A stretch of 64,000 bases of DNA from Sebastes aleutianus (Eukaryota; Chordata; Actinopteri; Perciformes; Sebastidae), in assembly GCA_916700875.1 (NCBI GenBank), contig CAKAKS010000013.1, forward strand, positions 10,494,391-10,558,390. The letters are read 5' to 3'. Shown piece after piece: positions 31,794 to 44,600 of this stretch (position 1 is the first letter of the stretch; the number at the start of each line of letters is the position of its first letter). The notes beneath the pieces are model-generated. The model made no database searches, had not been told where the DNA came from, and saw nothing but the letters and a program-made list of their open reading frames with translations. The position numbers and the translations under genes are program-made.

Positions 31794-34600
31794 ACCAAAC
31801 GTTGTGTTATCTTAGAGATCCCTGAAACGCATGTTGCAGGATAACGGACATAAAGACGTTGATGACACTGTGGATAACGTCATCCAGTTGATAAAAAGTG
31901 AGCTTGAGGGTTCTTTAAACTTCCGGGTGACTGAATACGCTGGGCATGGGGCATCTACTGCCCTTTGGAATAACATGCTATTAAATCAACAGCCCCCGCC
32001 ATCTGTACAACAGCAATGTGTCATGAAAAGGCAAAGACCATTCTGACATGCTCGTCTTTCTGTTGGGGCCTAGTGAGGTGTCTTCTATACAGAATCAGTT
32101 GTCTTCCACTGTGAGACACTCGACAAGCCTCAAATTGTTGAGCCTGGTCCTCCAAACTCCTCCCGTCTGTCAGATCAGGCCATTTATACGCAAACATCTT
32201 TACCTAAATGATCAAAATGGCAGAATTCATGGCACCAAATGCAGCAGGATCAAGTAGAAAAAAAAGAATCAAGGTGATCTTTCCCGTTGTTTTCTTTGGC
32301 CTGCAGTACCAGCACCTTGTCATCTTTAAATACTATACAAGAACTGCATGTGAAGTGGTTTAAAGAGTGGAGACAAAAGATGTTTTAGAATAAATATAAA
32401 AGGATTTTCACATGAAATTAGTAATTTTTAAAAAGTGCAGATTTATGAGAATGAAAGTGAGCAGCAAGCACCACAATATTCAATACGTCTACAAGAGAAG
32501 TTACTGATGACGGATTTCAGATCATTTACAGACGTTTAAGACTTTTTTGGGAGCAGAAGACACCAAGGGAAGGAGACAATTAACGAGATGACGGCGGAGA
32601 AAGGAGAGGAGCCAAAAAGTGTGTCGTGGAGCCATGGGAACGCTGTCATGGTAACGCACTGAGGAATCCGCTCCGCTTCTCGAAAAGTGGCACTCGGCGC
32701 TACTCCGAAAATAGTATGAAAAGAGAGACGGAGGGAAGGGGAACGGGGAGAGATGACAGTAATGTAAAGGGAGGAGAGAGGAAGGGTGGAAACTTTAAAT
32801 TTAAAAGTAGGTCTCCGGAGGATTTACTGCAGTCTGACACCTTTACTCATACAACACAGGAGAGTTTAGCACTGGAAAGAGCAACAGAGGATCTTTTCTA
32901 ACAGTTTGGGAACCCTTAAAGGCCACTTCAGATCAAAGATTCATGACAAGATGAAATTGTTTAAGGACACCACGGAGAAACGCTGCAGCCGCATGAATCA
33001 CCCCGTCAGAGGCTGTTAGCCGGCGGCTGCTAACGTGGAGACTTTTAGAAGGTAGCATGCACCAAGTCAGTTCTGATTCTGAGGCCTCCGAGTTCGCTGC
33101 ATCCTCATCACTTCCCGTCACTACTTGGCACAATCTATAAGCCACAATGGTTCAAACCTTCATCCCTACAAAATGCTGTTTGAATAATTTGCTTATAGTA
33201 ATCAAGTAGTTGACTTACGGTGTTCATATTGGGTCTTTTCATACATGACAACATATGGAAAAACATTTTAAAACTATGGTACGCTAATGTTTATTACATT
33301 TTTCATTTGTTTTTTCCTTTACTACCTTGATACTTTTACTCGCGGTAAACCGTCTGCTTTCCGGCTGGATACCGAGCCAGTAAATAGTGAAGCTGTCCAT
33401 CACTCCAACAACACAATATTATGTTGCTTGTATTTCCCCGCCTGCATCTACAGCTGGTACTGTAGAAATAAACTACATCTACGGTTTATTCATGCCACCC
33501 ACGTCGTCGTGCATTAATGCAACAGAGAGCACAGCATATTGCTGATTTCTTAGATAAAAAGGTTAGGCTTATATGAACGTCGGGCCAATTAAGTCTTTCA
33601 ACAGGCATCAGATAAACAGGAAAATGCAAAGTGGTTGAGCTCACTACAAGGCTGTTTTTTGTAGTTCCTTAAAAATTGCTCCAATTTGTGACATTATAGT
33701 TTGCAGTCCTGCAGCAGCAAATGTAGTTCAGTAAAACTGAAGATGACTGAGATCTTGTCTGTGATCCAACTTGTGATCTTTTCATTGAAGGATTACCTAA
33801 CTTCCAGCCAGAGCAGATACACCATGACACGACTGATGTGCTCGTCTGGGAAACATTCCAATAGTTGACCTCTTGGTCATGGCTGTTTTGTCACACTTCT
33901 CCCTCCTCTGTATCTACATTTTACACCTCTTCCTCCTCCTCCTCCTCCTCCTCGTCATGTTTTGATGGCTGTGGGTATAACAACAGTTGTAATCTGATAA
34001 GACTTTATCCAAAGCAGACTGGAGCCTGTTTGTGAGGAAATGTTGGCCCAATCCCCTCAGACTGGGAGTTGCAGCCATCTACCCAGGGGGGCTTTACATA
34101 CAGGACTGTGTTTGTGAGAGACAGATGGACAAAGAGGGAGACGGTATTAATTACTGTCCTCAACCAAACTCCTTCCTGCAGGCATCAGCTAATGCTATTA
34201 CTGCTCTGTCTGCTCGGCCATATACACATTAGTATGTATACATGCACCTCTCCTACTGTGATACACCGAGCAAAGTCTGCCTCTGAGACAGGTTAGTATC
34301 CTGCCCTTCATCATCCAGCCCTCCCCTCCTGCTCTATAGGAGGGTCCTGTATAATCACAACTCATCAGCCTTCTACAGTAACTGATGGACATGACCAGCA
34401 CTGACTCTTTAACATGATGGAAGTAGATGATATACTGCTTAGTTGTATTCCCTCTAATGCGACAGCTAGCTGGTGAAGTATAATGCAGAAATGAAACCTA
34501 ACGTGATGCGCTGCATGCAAACGTGTATGTTTCAATCGCTGCAGCTTGTAGAAGATTACAGTACAGTAGTTTTACTGAATGTCTGTGGAATGAAGGCTGA
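31794..34600. other. Intergenic, largely featureless
   Basis: About 2.8 kb without recognised exons. The segment 33170-33290 (GTAATCAAGTAGTTGACTTA, TTTTCATACATGACAACATA) matches a dispersed repeat at 49030-49125. A (CCT)n run lies at 33929-33952. Confidence 0.5.
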
Positions 34601-34607
34601 CCATAGA

Positions 34608-34860
34608 CTGTATATAACAAGTGGACGTAGTCACCGTGACGTCACCCATTGGTTTGTGGACTGCTGTTTTGAAGCCTCCAGTTGAGCATTTTGTCGGTCA
34701 CCATCTTGTTTTTTTGGAACCAGAAGTGACACGAGAGGGTGGAGCTAAGTACAACCCAACGCTGAATAAGACATTTTTAGGTGACCAAAATGTTACAATT
34801 AACTTTGATGAAGTGAAAACACACTGTGAAAGGGTTAACGTTGTAAGATGAAAACACAGT
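34608..34860 (+). mobile_element. Dispersed repeat 'GTGACGTCACCC' family, copy 2
   Basis: GACTGTATATAACAAGTGGA, CCGTGACGTCACCCATTGGT, AGTGACACGAGAGGGTGGAG and AAAATGTTACAATTAACTTT align in order with 53150-53360. Confidence 0.8.
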
Positions 34861-35427
34861 AATATTGATCTACCCTTTTAGGAAGAAGAAAAGGAAGATT
34901 GTTTTAAGAGTTAACTCTGCACTTGAGAGCTGATCTGATGTGGGGTTTTAAAGAGTATCATGAAGGCTACGAGATCTTCGGATAGAAGAACCTGCTCTCA
35001 CTCTCTGTGGTTATGAAAATTACAAAGAAAAAACATATCGCAAAAGTTCACATGAAAATGCCTGAGTTCCCAGTCCCAAACTAGCTCCATGCCCCACTAC
35101 TTAAACACAGCACCTGATTCCTGGGTTGGGCTTTTGTTGTGTTCTGAGAGGTCAAATGACTGCTTCTGTCAAAGCATTCTGGTGGCTTTGAAAAGAGCAG
35201 TATAATGCCTTCAGTCCCCCGTTAGAAAGGCTGCCTGACAGCAAAGCTTTCACCGCTTTACCTTGCCATCAGATCGTGTGACTTTCTGATCTGAACTAAC
35301 ATGGCGTCCACACAGCAGTACATCGCTTAGCTTCCTGCTGGTACTCCTGTCTGCTTCTCCAAACTGGGAGCACGCCGACTGCCATCTCAGTTACTGTATG
35401 TAACATGAATGCACTGAATGTAATGAA

Positions 35428-35429
<2 letters not shown>

Positions 35430-35462
<33 letters not shown>
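35430..35462 (+). repeat. (AT)n microsatellite
   Basis: A pure AT run of about 32 bp in intergenic DNA. Confidence 0.95.
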
Positions 35463-35463
<1 letters not shown>

Positions 35464-35639
35464 TGTACATGTAGCAGCGTCATCATGCAGAAACCTACGT
35501 CAGGTCACGAGGGAAAAAGTTTTAGAAGGGCTTGAAGGGGAAATAGCATTTTGACGAAAACATACATACTTTGACCAAAATGTGAATGTTTGAATGAAAA
35601 GATAAGGAAGAACACAAGGAAGCTACAGAATGATATAAA

Positions 35640-36260
35640 AACCTCCAACCATGGACCAACCCTTTATTCAGATGACACAACCATCCTTGGCCTCATCAAG
35701 GGTGGGGACGAGTCTTCAGACAGGGAACTGGTGAACAAAATCATTGTGTATGGAGAGGACAACGACCAAAGAACATACTATGGACTTCATGAGGAAAGAC
35801 CCCGCTCTGCAGCTCCTCACCATCAAGAGGACTGAGGTGGAGCGGGCTGACAGTTGTCACATGATAGAAAACCTGAGCTGGGCCAGAAACACTGTGGCTA
35901 CAGTTAAGAAAGCACAGCAGCGGCTTTACTTCAGAAAGCTGGACTCAGCTGTCAGCCCCTCAGGCCTACAGAGGACTCACTGAGAGCATCATCACCAGCA
36001 GGACCATCGTGTGGTTTGGAAACACCACCCAGGCTGAGAGGAAATCTCTTTAACAAGTCATCGGCTCTGACCTCTCGTCCACGGACATCGCTCTACACAC
36101 AACGCTGCAGGAGGAAAGCCCAGAGCATCCTCAGAGACCGACACCACCACCCAGCTCCCTCTCAGGATACAACCGGAGACACCACAGGCTTCCACAACTG
36201 CTTTATACAAGCCCATGTCAGACTGTTGCAAAGGACATCAAGGCTGGTAAAAAAAAAAAC
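35640..36260 (+). mobile_element. L2-type LINE reverse-transcriptase fragment (decayed)
   Basis: Remnants in order, across frameshifts, are PTLYSDDTTILGLIKGGDES, VKKAQQRLYFRKLDSA, ESIITSRTIVWFGNTTQAER and a terminal region with CRRKAQSILRDRHHHPA. The DDTT box and AQQRL motif match the LINE at 5790-6560. Several indels have destroyed the frame and the 3' tail is lost. Confidence 0.85.
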
Positions 36261-36264
36261 TCGC

Positions 36265-36490
36265 TCACACTATGGACACTTACAGGGGACATATCTTGCT
36301 CATTTCCAGGTTCATACTAGAACATGTTTACATGCTTTAATGTTCTAAAAACACATGATCTTTCTCATCCTGTCTGTCTGAATATCCCTGTATTCACCTT
36401 CTGTCTGAAACGCCCCGTTTTAGTGCCTCTCTCTTAACAAATGCCCAGTCTGCTCTGATTGGCTCTTCAAAGGTAGTTCTGTAGTTTCCT
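36265..36490. repeat. Partial copy of the 59762-60281 element family
   Basis: GGTTCATACTAGAACATGTT, TTACATGCTTTAATGTT, CTGTCTGAATATCCCTGTAT and GAAACGCCCCGTTTTAGTGC correspond to 59800-59935. The copy lacks both ends. Confidence 0.75.
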
Positions 36491-36695
36491 CTCCCTCCCT
36501 GAGACTACCTTTATCTCTGTCATACACACTCCATTGTTCTGTGCAATCATTTATAGTGAAACAATTCATGGTGCAATACATAGTGAGTGTAATAAATCAT
36601 AGTGTGTGTGTGTGTATTTTTGTATTTTTTATATTCATTCATTTATTTGCATGTATCTTTTTTATTGCTGCTCTTTTAACTGCCTTTCTTTGCCT

Positions 36696-37957
36696 TATAT
36701 ATACTGGAAAAACAAAGTTTGGAAACTTGTGTTTGGTCGATTATTTCTCTGTTGTTACAATGCTAATGGTCATTGTATTTTACATCGTTGGAAAGCCTGT
36801 TTATTTACCTTCACAATGATGTCCAACTTGTAAGGATCATGCATTTGTGGGATGAGCAGCACAGCTGATTATGTGGGTAGCACCCAAGAAAAATTTGCCA
36901 AAATGCTCTACCAATGGTAAACAGTGTATTCTAATAAGGCTACCAGGAAGCCTGCAATGACTGCCCTTCGCCGTCAGGCCCGTTGGCGCTGGTGTCGACA
37001 ACACAGACAATGGAACCTGAACATGTGGGGGAATGTCATGTTCAGTGATGAATCCAGGTTTTGTCTGCGAAGGTTGGATGGCAGGGTCAAAGTATGGAGA
37101 CGACGCGGAGAACGCTATGCTGATTGTTGAACCGATCGAGTAAGAGCTTTTGGTGGGGGCAGTGTCATGGTGTGGGGGGGCGGCATCTCCCTCACTGGCA
37201 AAACAAGGCTTGTCATCATTGAAGGCCATCTCAATGCAGTGAGATATCGGGATGAGATTCTGCAGCCAGTGGTGATCCCATATCTCCACAATCTGGGACC
37301 TAACTCTCGCTCGCCCCCACAGAGCCAGGGTTATCACAGACTACCTCCACAATGTGGGAGTAGAGAGAATGGAACGACCTGCCAAGAGTCCACACCTCAA
37401 CCCAGTTCAACACTTTTAGGATCAGCTTGTGTTAGAGTGACAGACACAACCACGCTGGCTGACCTGCAACGAATCCTGGTTGAGGAATGGAACGCCATCC
37501 CACAGCAACGTGTGACCAGGTTGATGACCAGCATGAGGAGGAGGTGCCAGGCTGTTGTGGCTGCGTATGGATCTTCCACCCGCTACTGAGGCTCCTGACG
37601 GTGTATTAAATTAATAAAGTGTAAAATAGCCAATATGTCTTGTTTGTTCCTTGTTACTGATAGAGAGTTCAATCATTCAATCCACCAAACAACTCAAAAC
37701 AAGAGTCAACACCAACAGGATAATACACTGTTTACCATTGACGGAGCATTTTGGAACATTTTTCTTGGGCGCTACCCACATAATCAGCTGTGCTGCTCAT
37801 CCCACAAATGCATGATCCTTACAAGTTGGACATCATTGCGAAGGTAAATAAACAGGCTTTCCAACGATGTAAAATACAATGCCATTTAGCATTGTAACAA
37901 CAGAGAAATAATTGACCAAACACAAGTTTCCGAACTTTGTTTTTTCAGTTTATATAA
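36696..37957 (+). mobile_element. Tc1-type DNA transposon, copy 2 (defective)
   Basis: The inverted repeats are 36698-36930 and 37732-37955, with the same CTGGAAAAACAAAGTTTGG start. The transposase remnant has ALRRQARWRWCRQHRQWNLN, MFSDESRFCLRRLDGRVKVW, GISLTGKTRLVIIEGHL, LADLQRILVEEWNAIPQQRV and YGSSTRY. It begins at the same point inside the transposase as copy 1 and lacks the same piece after HNLGPNS. The two are therefore descendants of one already-deleted element. Confidence 0.93.
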
Positions 37958-37972
37958 AGCTGACTCTGAAAG

Positions 37973-38327
37973 TAGAGCTGCAACAATTCATCGATCAATC
38001 GATTAGTTGTCAACTATTAAATTAATCTCCAACTACTTTGATAATCAATTAATCGGTTTGAGTAATTTTCTAAGAAAAAAAAGTCTAAATTCTGTGCTTC
38101 CAGCTTCTTAAATGTGAATATGTTCTGGTTTCTTTCCTCTATGACAGTAAACTGAATGACTTTGACTTGTGGACAAAACAAGACATTGGAGGACGTCATC
38201 TTGGGAAACACTGATCCACATTTTTCACCGTTTTCTGACATTTTATAGACCAAACAACTAATCGATTAATCAAGAAAATAATCAACAGATTAATGGACAA
38301 TGAAAATGATGGTTAGTTGCAGCCCTA
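37973..38327 (-). mobile_element. Inverted-repeat element, 'GCTGCAACTA' family, copy 3
   Basis: The most complete copy: TAGAGCTGCAACAATTCATC at one end and TGGTTAGTTGCAGCCCTATC at the other, giving near-perfect terminal inverted repeats. The interior contains GTTGTCAACTATTAAATTAA and TAGACCAAACAACTAATCG. It begins 16 bp after the Tc1 copy. Confidence 0.88.
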
Positions 38328-38369
38328 TCTGAAAGATAAGCACAATATTTCCAGTGTACCTGTGCTGCC

Positions 38370-38610
38370 CCTCTTAGTCGACGAATCAGTCTTTCTGGTC
38401 TTGGTCGACTAAGATTTATTTTGTCGATTAGTCGTTTTTTATGCTTTTTTCATGCTGAATGACAAATTTCTAAGAAACTTCTGAGCACATCTCTGGTAAA
38501 CACCAGCTTTAAAGTGGTGCTTTTGTGTGATTCCTTGAGGAGAAACTCAGTTTTACAGATCTGTCGATTATAATCAATTAATCAATTAGTGTTAGTCAAC
38601 ACTCAGTTCT
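38370..38610. repeat. Second inverted-repeat element with TTAGTCGAC ends
   Basis: TCTTAGTCGACGAATCAGTC and GTCGACTAAGATTTATTTTG at the left, with CGATTATAATCAATTAATC and GTGTTAGTCAACAC at the right, look like a degraded MITE related to but distinct from 37973-38327. Confidence 0.5.
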
Positions 38611-39305
38611 TTTGAATTTGAAGGTACAAAATGGGGCACTCAGGAGGTACCTCGAAAAAAATCTTGAGCACCTTTTCTTTTTTGTTTACAACTGTATACC
38701 TTTATAACTATAAGATTTATTCATTCATTCATTCATTCAGGGTGCATGATCTGCCTTTATTAGATAGTTCAGAGAGATTGGGGACATTAGGGTTCATGGC
38801 TGGCCTCCAACAGAACCATCCCCATGTCCTGTGTCCTCTCTATAACGCTGATAGTACAACGCTGTGTAAAACATGCAAAACAGCAGCGCAGCATGTGTGA
38901 ATACAGAAGTGCAGCTTATGGATGCTAAGAATACCACTGGAAAGAGAAGGTAGAATTACCAGGGTTATTTGGTCACTTGTTGATATAAATGAATTAATGG
39001 CAGCAGCACAATAGAGGCTTAATGGAGGCTTCTACTGTGTGACGCCTACTGGAGATTAGGCTATTGTTTTCCATAAAGGCTTAAAAGTAATATCATTTTC
39101 AACACAGCTCTGATTAGTTCAGTTTGTTCATTTGTGCTTCTTTTCAAGACGACATAGTGAAATAATGGAGAGCGTACAAAATAGCATATCATGTTAAGGA
39201 TACAGTTGTCTAAAGATTTTTGTTATTAATATTTAAAAATTAACTCTCAAGTCTAGGCCGACATAACCCCGATGACATCATCAGGGACATCACCCGCAGA
39301 GCCAC
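38611..39305. other. Intergenic, no recognised feature
   Basis: A short (ATTC)n run lies at 38720-38738. No gene is seen. Confidence 0.5.
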
Positions 39306-39309
39306 AGAG

Positions 39310-39600
39310 GACATTATTAGGACCCGAGCACCGACAACGCTGTAGTGTTTCTTATTAGGGCCCGAGCACCGACAATGTCGGGCCAGCGCAGGCCCTATTG
39401 AAACTGTAGTGTTTCTTATTAGGGCCTGAGCACCGTCAACGTCAGGCCAGCGCAGGCCCTATTGAAACTGTAGTGTTTCTTATTAGGGCCTGAGCACCGT
39501 CAACGTCAGGCCAGCGCAGGCCCTATTGAAACTGTAGTGTTTCTTCTTATTAGGGCCCGAGCACCGACAACGTCGGGCCAGCGCCCTACTCATAGCGCCA
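39310..39600 (+). repeat. 64-bp tandem repeat with GGGCC hairpins
   Basis: TGTAGTGTTTCTTATTAGGG recurs at 39341, 39405, 39469 and, with TTC inserted, 39533, an exact 64-bp period. Each unit holds GGGCCCGAGCACC and CAGGCCCTATTG, which can pair. The sequence then continues into GCGCCACCTAGTGGCAACAG, the body of a dispersed fish repeat, so the tandem is an expansion of that element's end. Confidence 0.9.
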
Positions 39601-39821
39601 CCTAGTGGCAACAGGAAGTTACAGTGGCTAATTTTGGTGTAATACTCTCAGCAGATTAATCAGATCCACCTCAAATTTGGTCAAAGAAATGGTAAGACCT
39701 TCATGATGCCAGACGGCGAAGGTTTTGAATTTCCGTGAAATGCTGTTGCCCTGGCGACGCATTGTTCGCCATGAAACAGGAAGTTGTTTTTAAGGGGCTA
39801 AGGTTGCTTTAAAACAAAGGA

Positions 39822-40008
39822 GCACCAGTGTTTGGTTTGTCCGTTCTGGGCTACTGTAGAAACATAGAGTAACATGAAGGACTCCATGTTGAGGACCTGC
39901 TCCCTAACAAAAACACAACCATTCTTAGTTTCAGGTGATTATACACTAATAAAAACATAGTTATATAGATAGATCCCCTTAAACACACTGCACACTGCTC
40001 CTTTAAGT
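39822..40008. mobile_element. MITE 'GGACCAGTGTGTA' family, copy 2 (internal deletion)
   Basis: AAAGGAGCACCAGTGTTTGG is the left end and CACACTGCTCCTTTAAG the right. GTCCGTTCTGGGCTACTGTA and TTTCAGGTGATTATACACTA are shared with 31265-31793. About two thirds of the interior is missing. Confidence 0.8.
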
Positions 40009-41600
40009 CTCAAGCCAAGGCCAAGATAACCCTGATGACGTCACTATGACATCATCATGGTTATTCTTCAAAACTTTGGAGAGCTCCTCCAGAGCCATAG
40101 ATGACATTATACAACTGTAGTAGTGTAAGGTAGTAAACAAATAAATACATATTTATTTATTATTATATTATATATACAGTAAGTATACAAAAGTATTTTA
40201 TTTACTTGGAAAAATAATTATTTTTATTATTTTATATTATATAAAATTAAATAATTAACAGACAATAAATTCAAACATACCGACAATATTTTAGGTTAAC
40301 ACTCCCTCAGAAAGATATATGGTGTATTAATGGGTGAGAATTTGCTAAATAGAGCTTGTTTTCATCTTCTTAGGTGTCAGTTTTGCCAAACCAGAAAAAG
40401 ACTGAATATTGTAAAAGCCACAGGAAAATATTTTTAAGGTCTCAACTCTCATTGCTTTTTCTGGATCAGGTAAACTCCACTTGTGTGACACCCCGTAGAG
40501 TTAATAACAAACAGTTTTAATCCATGTAATAGAACATAGTAAATCCAGGCCTGACTGACAGTGGGTGAGCACGCCGCTATGACAACAGGAGAGTGAGCCA
40601 ACACGGTGAAACAGAGCTAATGTTTTATTCGGAGTCAGGATTACTCTGCAGGCCCGGGAAGCTCTCCGCCAAATGTCAGCCAACAAAAAGCATCAGCGAA
40701 TGAAAAACGGAACAAAGCAGATATAAAAAAAATAAAAAATACTTCAACAAGCACTCAGCGGTATGAAAATGACAGTTTTTAAAAAGCTGCCTTGTTTTGT
40801 TTGATGTCAGAAAACCAGACTGAATTTAAACCGCTTCCATTACAGATTCATCTGCACCCCCACCCCCCACATGCTTCCTTCTGGCCTCCTTCCTCCTCCT
40901 CTTAAATCCTCCATCCTCAACTCTCCATCTCCTTCATACCCCCCCGCCCGACTCCAGCTCCTCTCTCTTTGATGTCTGTATTTGTTGATGCTCTTGGGTG
41001 AGGAGCCATTGTACAAAATGATCACAATTACGATGGCACTTCCCCCCCTTCTGCACTAATCCTCCCTAAAAACAAATTATGCAAAACGGAGTGAAAAGGG
41101 AGATGAGAGGAGACGAGAGATTTTACAATTGCCTCCTCTCGCTCTCTCTTTTTCTTTAATTTTTGGAAGAAGCAGCAGCGAGCTCTGTGGAGTTGTTGTC
41201 ATGGTTTCTTTGGAAGTATTTTCATTTTTGGCTGGATAATGAAGTGATGAGCGCAGGACTGAGAGAGGCTAGATCAGGGCAACAAAGTTCTGCAACAGAT
41301 CTCAGTCACTTCATTGTCTCCGGTGTGTGTGTGTCTCCAGTACCTCTTTAGCTGAGGGTGAATGCAGATGAAGTGTTATGAAACCGCCACTTTAATGAAT
41401 GGTGAATAAAACATGCGAGACAAAAGAGCCAAAGGCACAATGACACACACACACGCAAAAACTCATCCTGATACTCAAATGCTATTTGCAATTCATTAGT
41501 GGTATCTGTTTTTATCTACTTGTTGTGCCAGACGGGTGGGGTTTACCACAAATACAGAGTTCCAGGCAAAAAATAAATAAACAAGATTTGGTCAAAAGCG
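40009..41600. other. Intergenic, no recognised feature
   Basis: AT-rich to 40800, then pyrimidine-rich patches (40850-40960 and 41120-41160). No exon is identified. Confidence 0.5.
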
Positions 41601-41608
41601 AGTACATG

Positions 41609-44600
41609 GCTAGACCGTGTCTGTTCAGTAGGGCTAGACCGTATCTTTTCAGTAGGGCTAGACCGTGTCTATTCAGTAGGGCTGGACCGTGTCCGTTCAG
41701 TAGGGCTGGACCGTGTCTGTCTAGTAGGGCTGGACCGTGTCTGTTCAGTAGGGCTAGACCGTGTCTGTCTATTAGGGCTGGACCGTGTCTGTCTAGTAGG
41801 ACTGGACCGTGTCTGTCTAGTAGGGCTAGACCGTGTCTGTCTATTAGGGCTGGACCGTGTCTGTCTAGTAGGACTGGACCGTGTCTGTCTAGTAGGGCTA
41901 GACCGTGTCTGTCTATTAGGGCTGGACCGTGTCTGTCTAGTAGGGCTGGACCGTGTCTGTTCAGTAGGGCTAGACCGTGTCTGTTCAGTAGGGCTGGACC
42001 GTGTCTGTCTAGTAGGGCTAGACCGTGTCTGTTCAGTAGGGCTGGACTGTGTCTGTCTAGTAGGGCTAGACCGTGTCTGTTCAATAGGGCTGGACCGTGT
42101 CCGTTCAGCAGGGCTGGACCGTGTCTGTTCAGTAGGGCTGGACCGTGTCCGTTCAGTAGGGCTAGACCGTGTCCGTTCAGTAGGGCTAGACCGTGTCTGT
42201 CTAGTAGGGCTGGACTGTGTCTGTTCAGTAGGGCTAGACCGTGTCTGTCTAGTAGGGCTGGACCGTGTCCGTTCAGTAGGGCTAGACCGTGTTTGTCTAT
42301 TAGGGCTGGACCGTGTCTGTCTAGTAGGGCTAGACCGTGTCTGTTCAGTAGGGCTAGACCGTGTCTGTCTATTAGGGCTGGACCGTGTATGTCTAGTAGG
42401 GCTGGACCGTGTCTGTTCAGTAGGGCTAGACCGTGTCTGTTCAGTAGGGCTGGACCGTGTCTGTCTAGTAGGGCTGGACCGTGTCTGTCTAGTAGGGCTG
42501 GACCGTGTCCGTTCAGAAGGGCTGGACCGTGTCTGTCTAGTAGGGCTGGACCGTGTCCGTTCAGAAGGGCTGGACCGTCTCTGTCTAGTAGGGCTGGACC
42601 GTGTCTGTTCAGTAAGGCTAGACCGTGTCTGTTCAGTAGGGCTGGACCGTGTCTGTTCAGTAGGGCTGGACGGTGTCCGTTCAGTAGGGCTGGACCGTGT
42701 CCGTTCAGTAGGGCTAGACCGTGTCTGTCTAGTAGGGCTAAACCGTGTCTGTTCAGTAGGGCTGGACCGTGTCTGTCTAGTAGGGCTGGACCGTGTCTGT
42801 CTAGTAGGGCTGGACCGTGTCTGTCTAGTAGGGCTGGACCGTGTCTGTCTAGTAGGGCTGGACCGTGTCTGTTCAGTAGGGCTAGACCATGTCTGTCTAG
42901 TAGGGCTGGACCGTGTCCGTTCAGTAGGGCTGGACTGTGTCTGTCTAGTAGGGCTGGACCGTGTCCGTTCAGAAGGACTGAACCGTGTCTGTTCAGTAGG
43001 GCTGGACCGTGTCTGTCTAGTAGGGCTGGACCGTGTCTGTCTAGTAGGGCTGGACCGTGTCTGTCTAGTAGGGCTGGACCGTGTCTGTCTAGTAGGGCTG
43101 GACCTTGTCTGTCTAGTAGGGCTGGACCTTGTCTGTCTAGTAGGGCTGGACCGTGTCCGTTCAGAAGGGCTGGACCGTGTCTGTTCAGTATGGCTGGACC
43201 ATGTCTGTCTAGTAGGGCTGGACCGTGTCCGTTCAGAAGGGCTGGACTGTGTCTGTCTATTAGGGCTGGACCGTGTCCGTTCAGAAGGGCTGGACCGTGT
43301 TCGTTCAGTAGGGCTGGACCGTGTCTGTCTAGTAGGGCTAGACCGTGTCCGTTCAGTAGGGCTGGACCGTGTCTGTTCAGTAGGGCTAGACCGTGTCTGT
43401 CTAGTAGGGCTGGACCGTGTCTGTTCAGTAGGGCTGGACCGTGTCTGTCTAGTAGGACTAGACCATGTCTGTCTAGTAGGGCTGGACCGTGTCCGTTCAG
43501 AAGGGCTGGACCGTCTCTGTCTAGTAGGGCTGGACCGTGTCTGTTCAGTAAGGCTAGACCGTGTCTGTTCAGTAGGGCTGGACCGTGTCCGTTCAGTAGC
43601 GCTGGACCGTGTCTGTTCAGTAGGGCTGGACCGTGTATGTCTAGTAGGGCTGGACCGTGTCTGTTCAGTAGGGCTGGACCGTGTCTGTCTAGTAGGGCTG
43701 GACCGTGTCTGTCTAGTAGGGCTGGACCGTGTCTGTCTAGTAGGGCTGGACCGTGTCTGTTCAGTAGGGCTAGACCATGTCTGTCTAGTAGGGCTGGACC
43801 GTGTCTGTTCAGTAGGGCTGGACCGTGTCTGTCTAGTAGGGCTAGACCGTGTCTGTCTAGTAGGGCTGGACCGTGTCTGTCTAGTAGGGCTAGACCGTGT
43901 CTGTTCAGTAGGGCTAGACCCCGTGTCTGTCTATTAGGGCTGGACCGTGTCTGTCTAGTAGGGCTGGACTGTGTCTGTCTAGTAGGGCTAGACCGTGTCT
44001 GTTCAATAGGGCTGGACCGTGTCCGTTCAGCAGGGCTGGACCGTGTCTGTTCAGTAGGGCTGGACCGTGTCCGTTCAGTAGGGCTAGACCGTGTCCGTTC
44101 AGCAGGGCTGGACCGTGTCTGTCTAGTAAGCTGGACCGTGTCTGTTCAGTAGGGCTGGACCGTGTCTTTTCAGTAGGGCTGGACCGTGTCCGTTCAGTAG
44201 GGCTAGACCGTGTTTGTCTATTAGGGCTGGACCGTGTCTGTCTAGTAGGGCTGGACCGTGTCTGTTCAGTAGGGCTAGACCGTGTTTGTCTATTAGGGCT
44301 GGACCGTGTCTGTCTAGTAGGGCTGGACCGTGTCTGTTCAGTAGGGCTAGACCGTGTCTGTCTATTAGGGCTGGACCGTGTCTGTCTAGTAGGGCTGGAC
44401 CGTGTCTGTCTAGTAGGGGTAGACCGTGTCTGTTCAGTAGGGCTGGACCGTGTCTGTTCAGTAGGGCTAGACCGTGTCTGTCTAGTAGGGCTGGACCGTG
44501 TCTGTTCAGTAGGGCTGGACCGTGTCTGTCTAGTAGGACTAGACCATGTCTGTCTAGTAGGGCTGGACCGTGTCCGTTCAGAAGGGCTGGACCGTCTCTG

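Noticed and set aside
41486..44152. An 888-codon open frame with an 8-residue repeat that looks like a structural or antifreeze-type protein
   Set aside because: It is a 24-bp minisatellite read in frame, with similar frames on the opposite strand and frame-breaking indels. No signal peptide, splice sites or homologue are seen.
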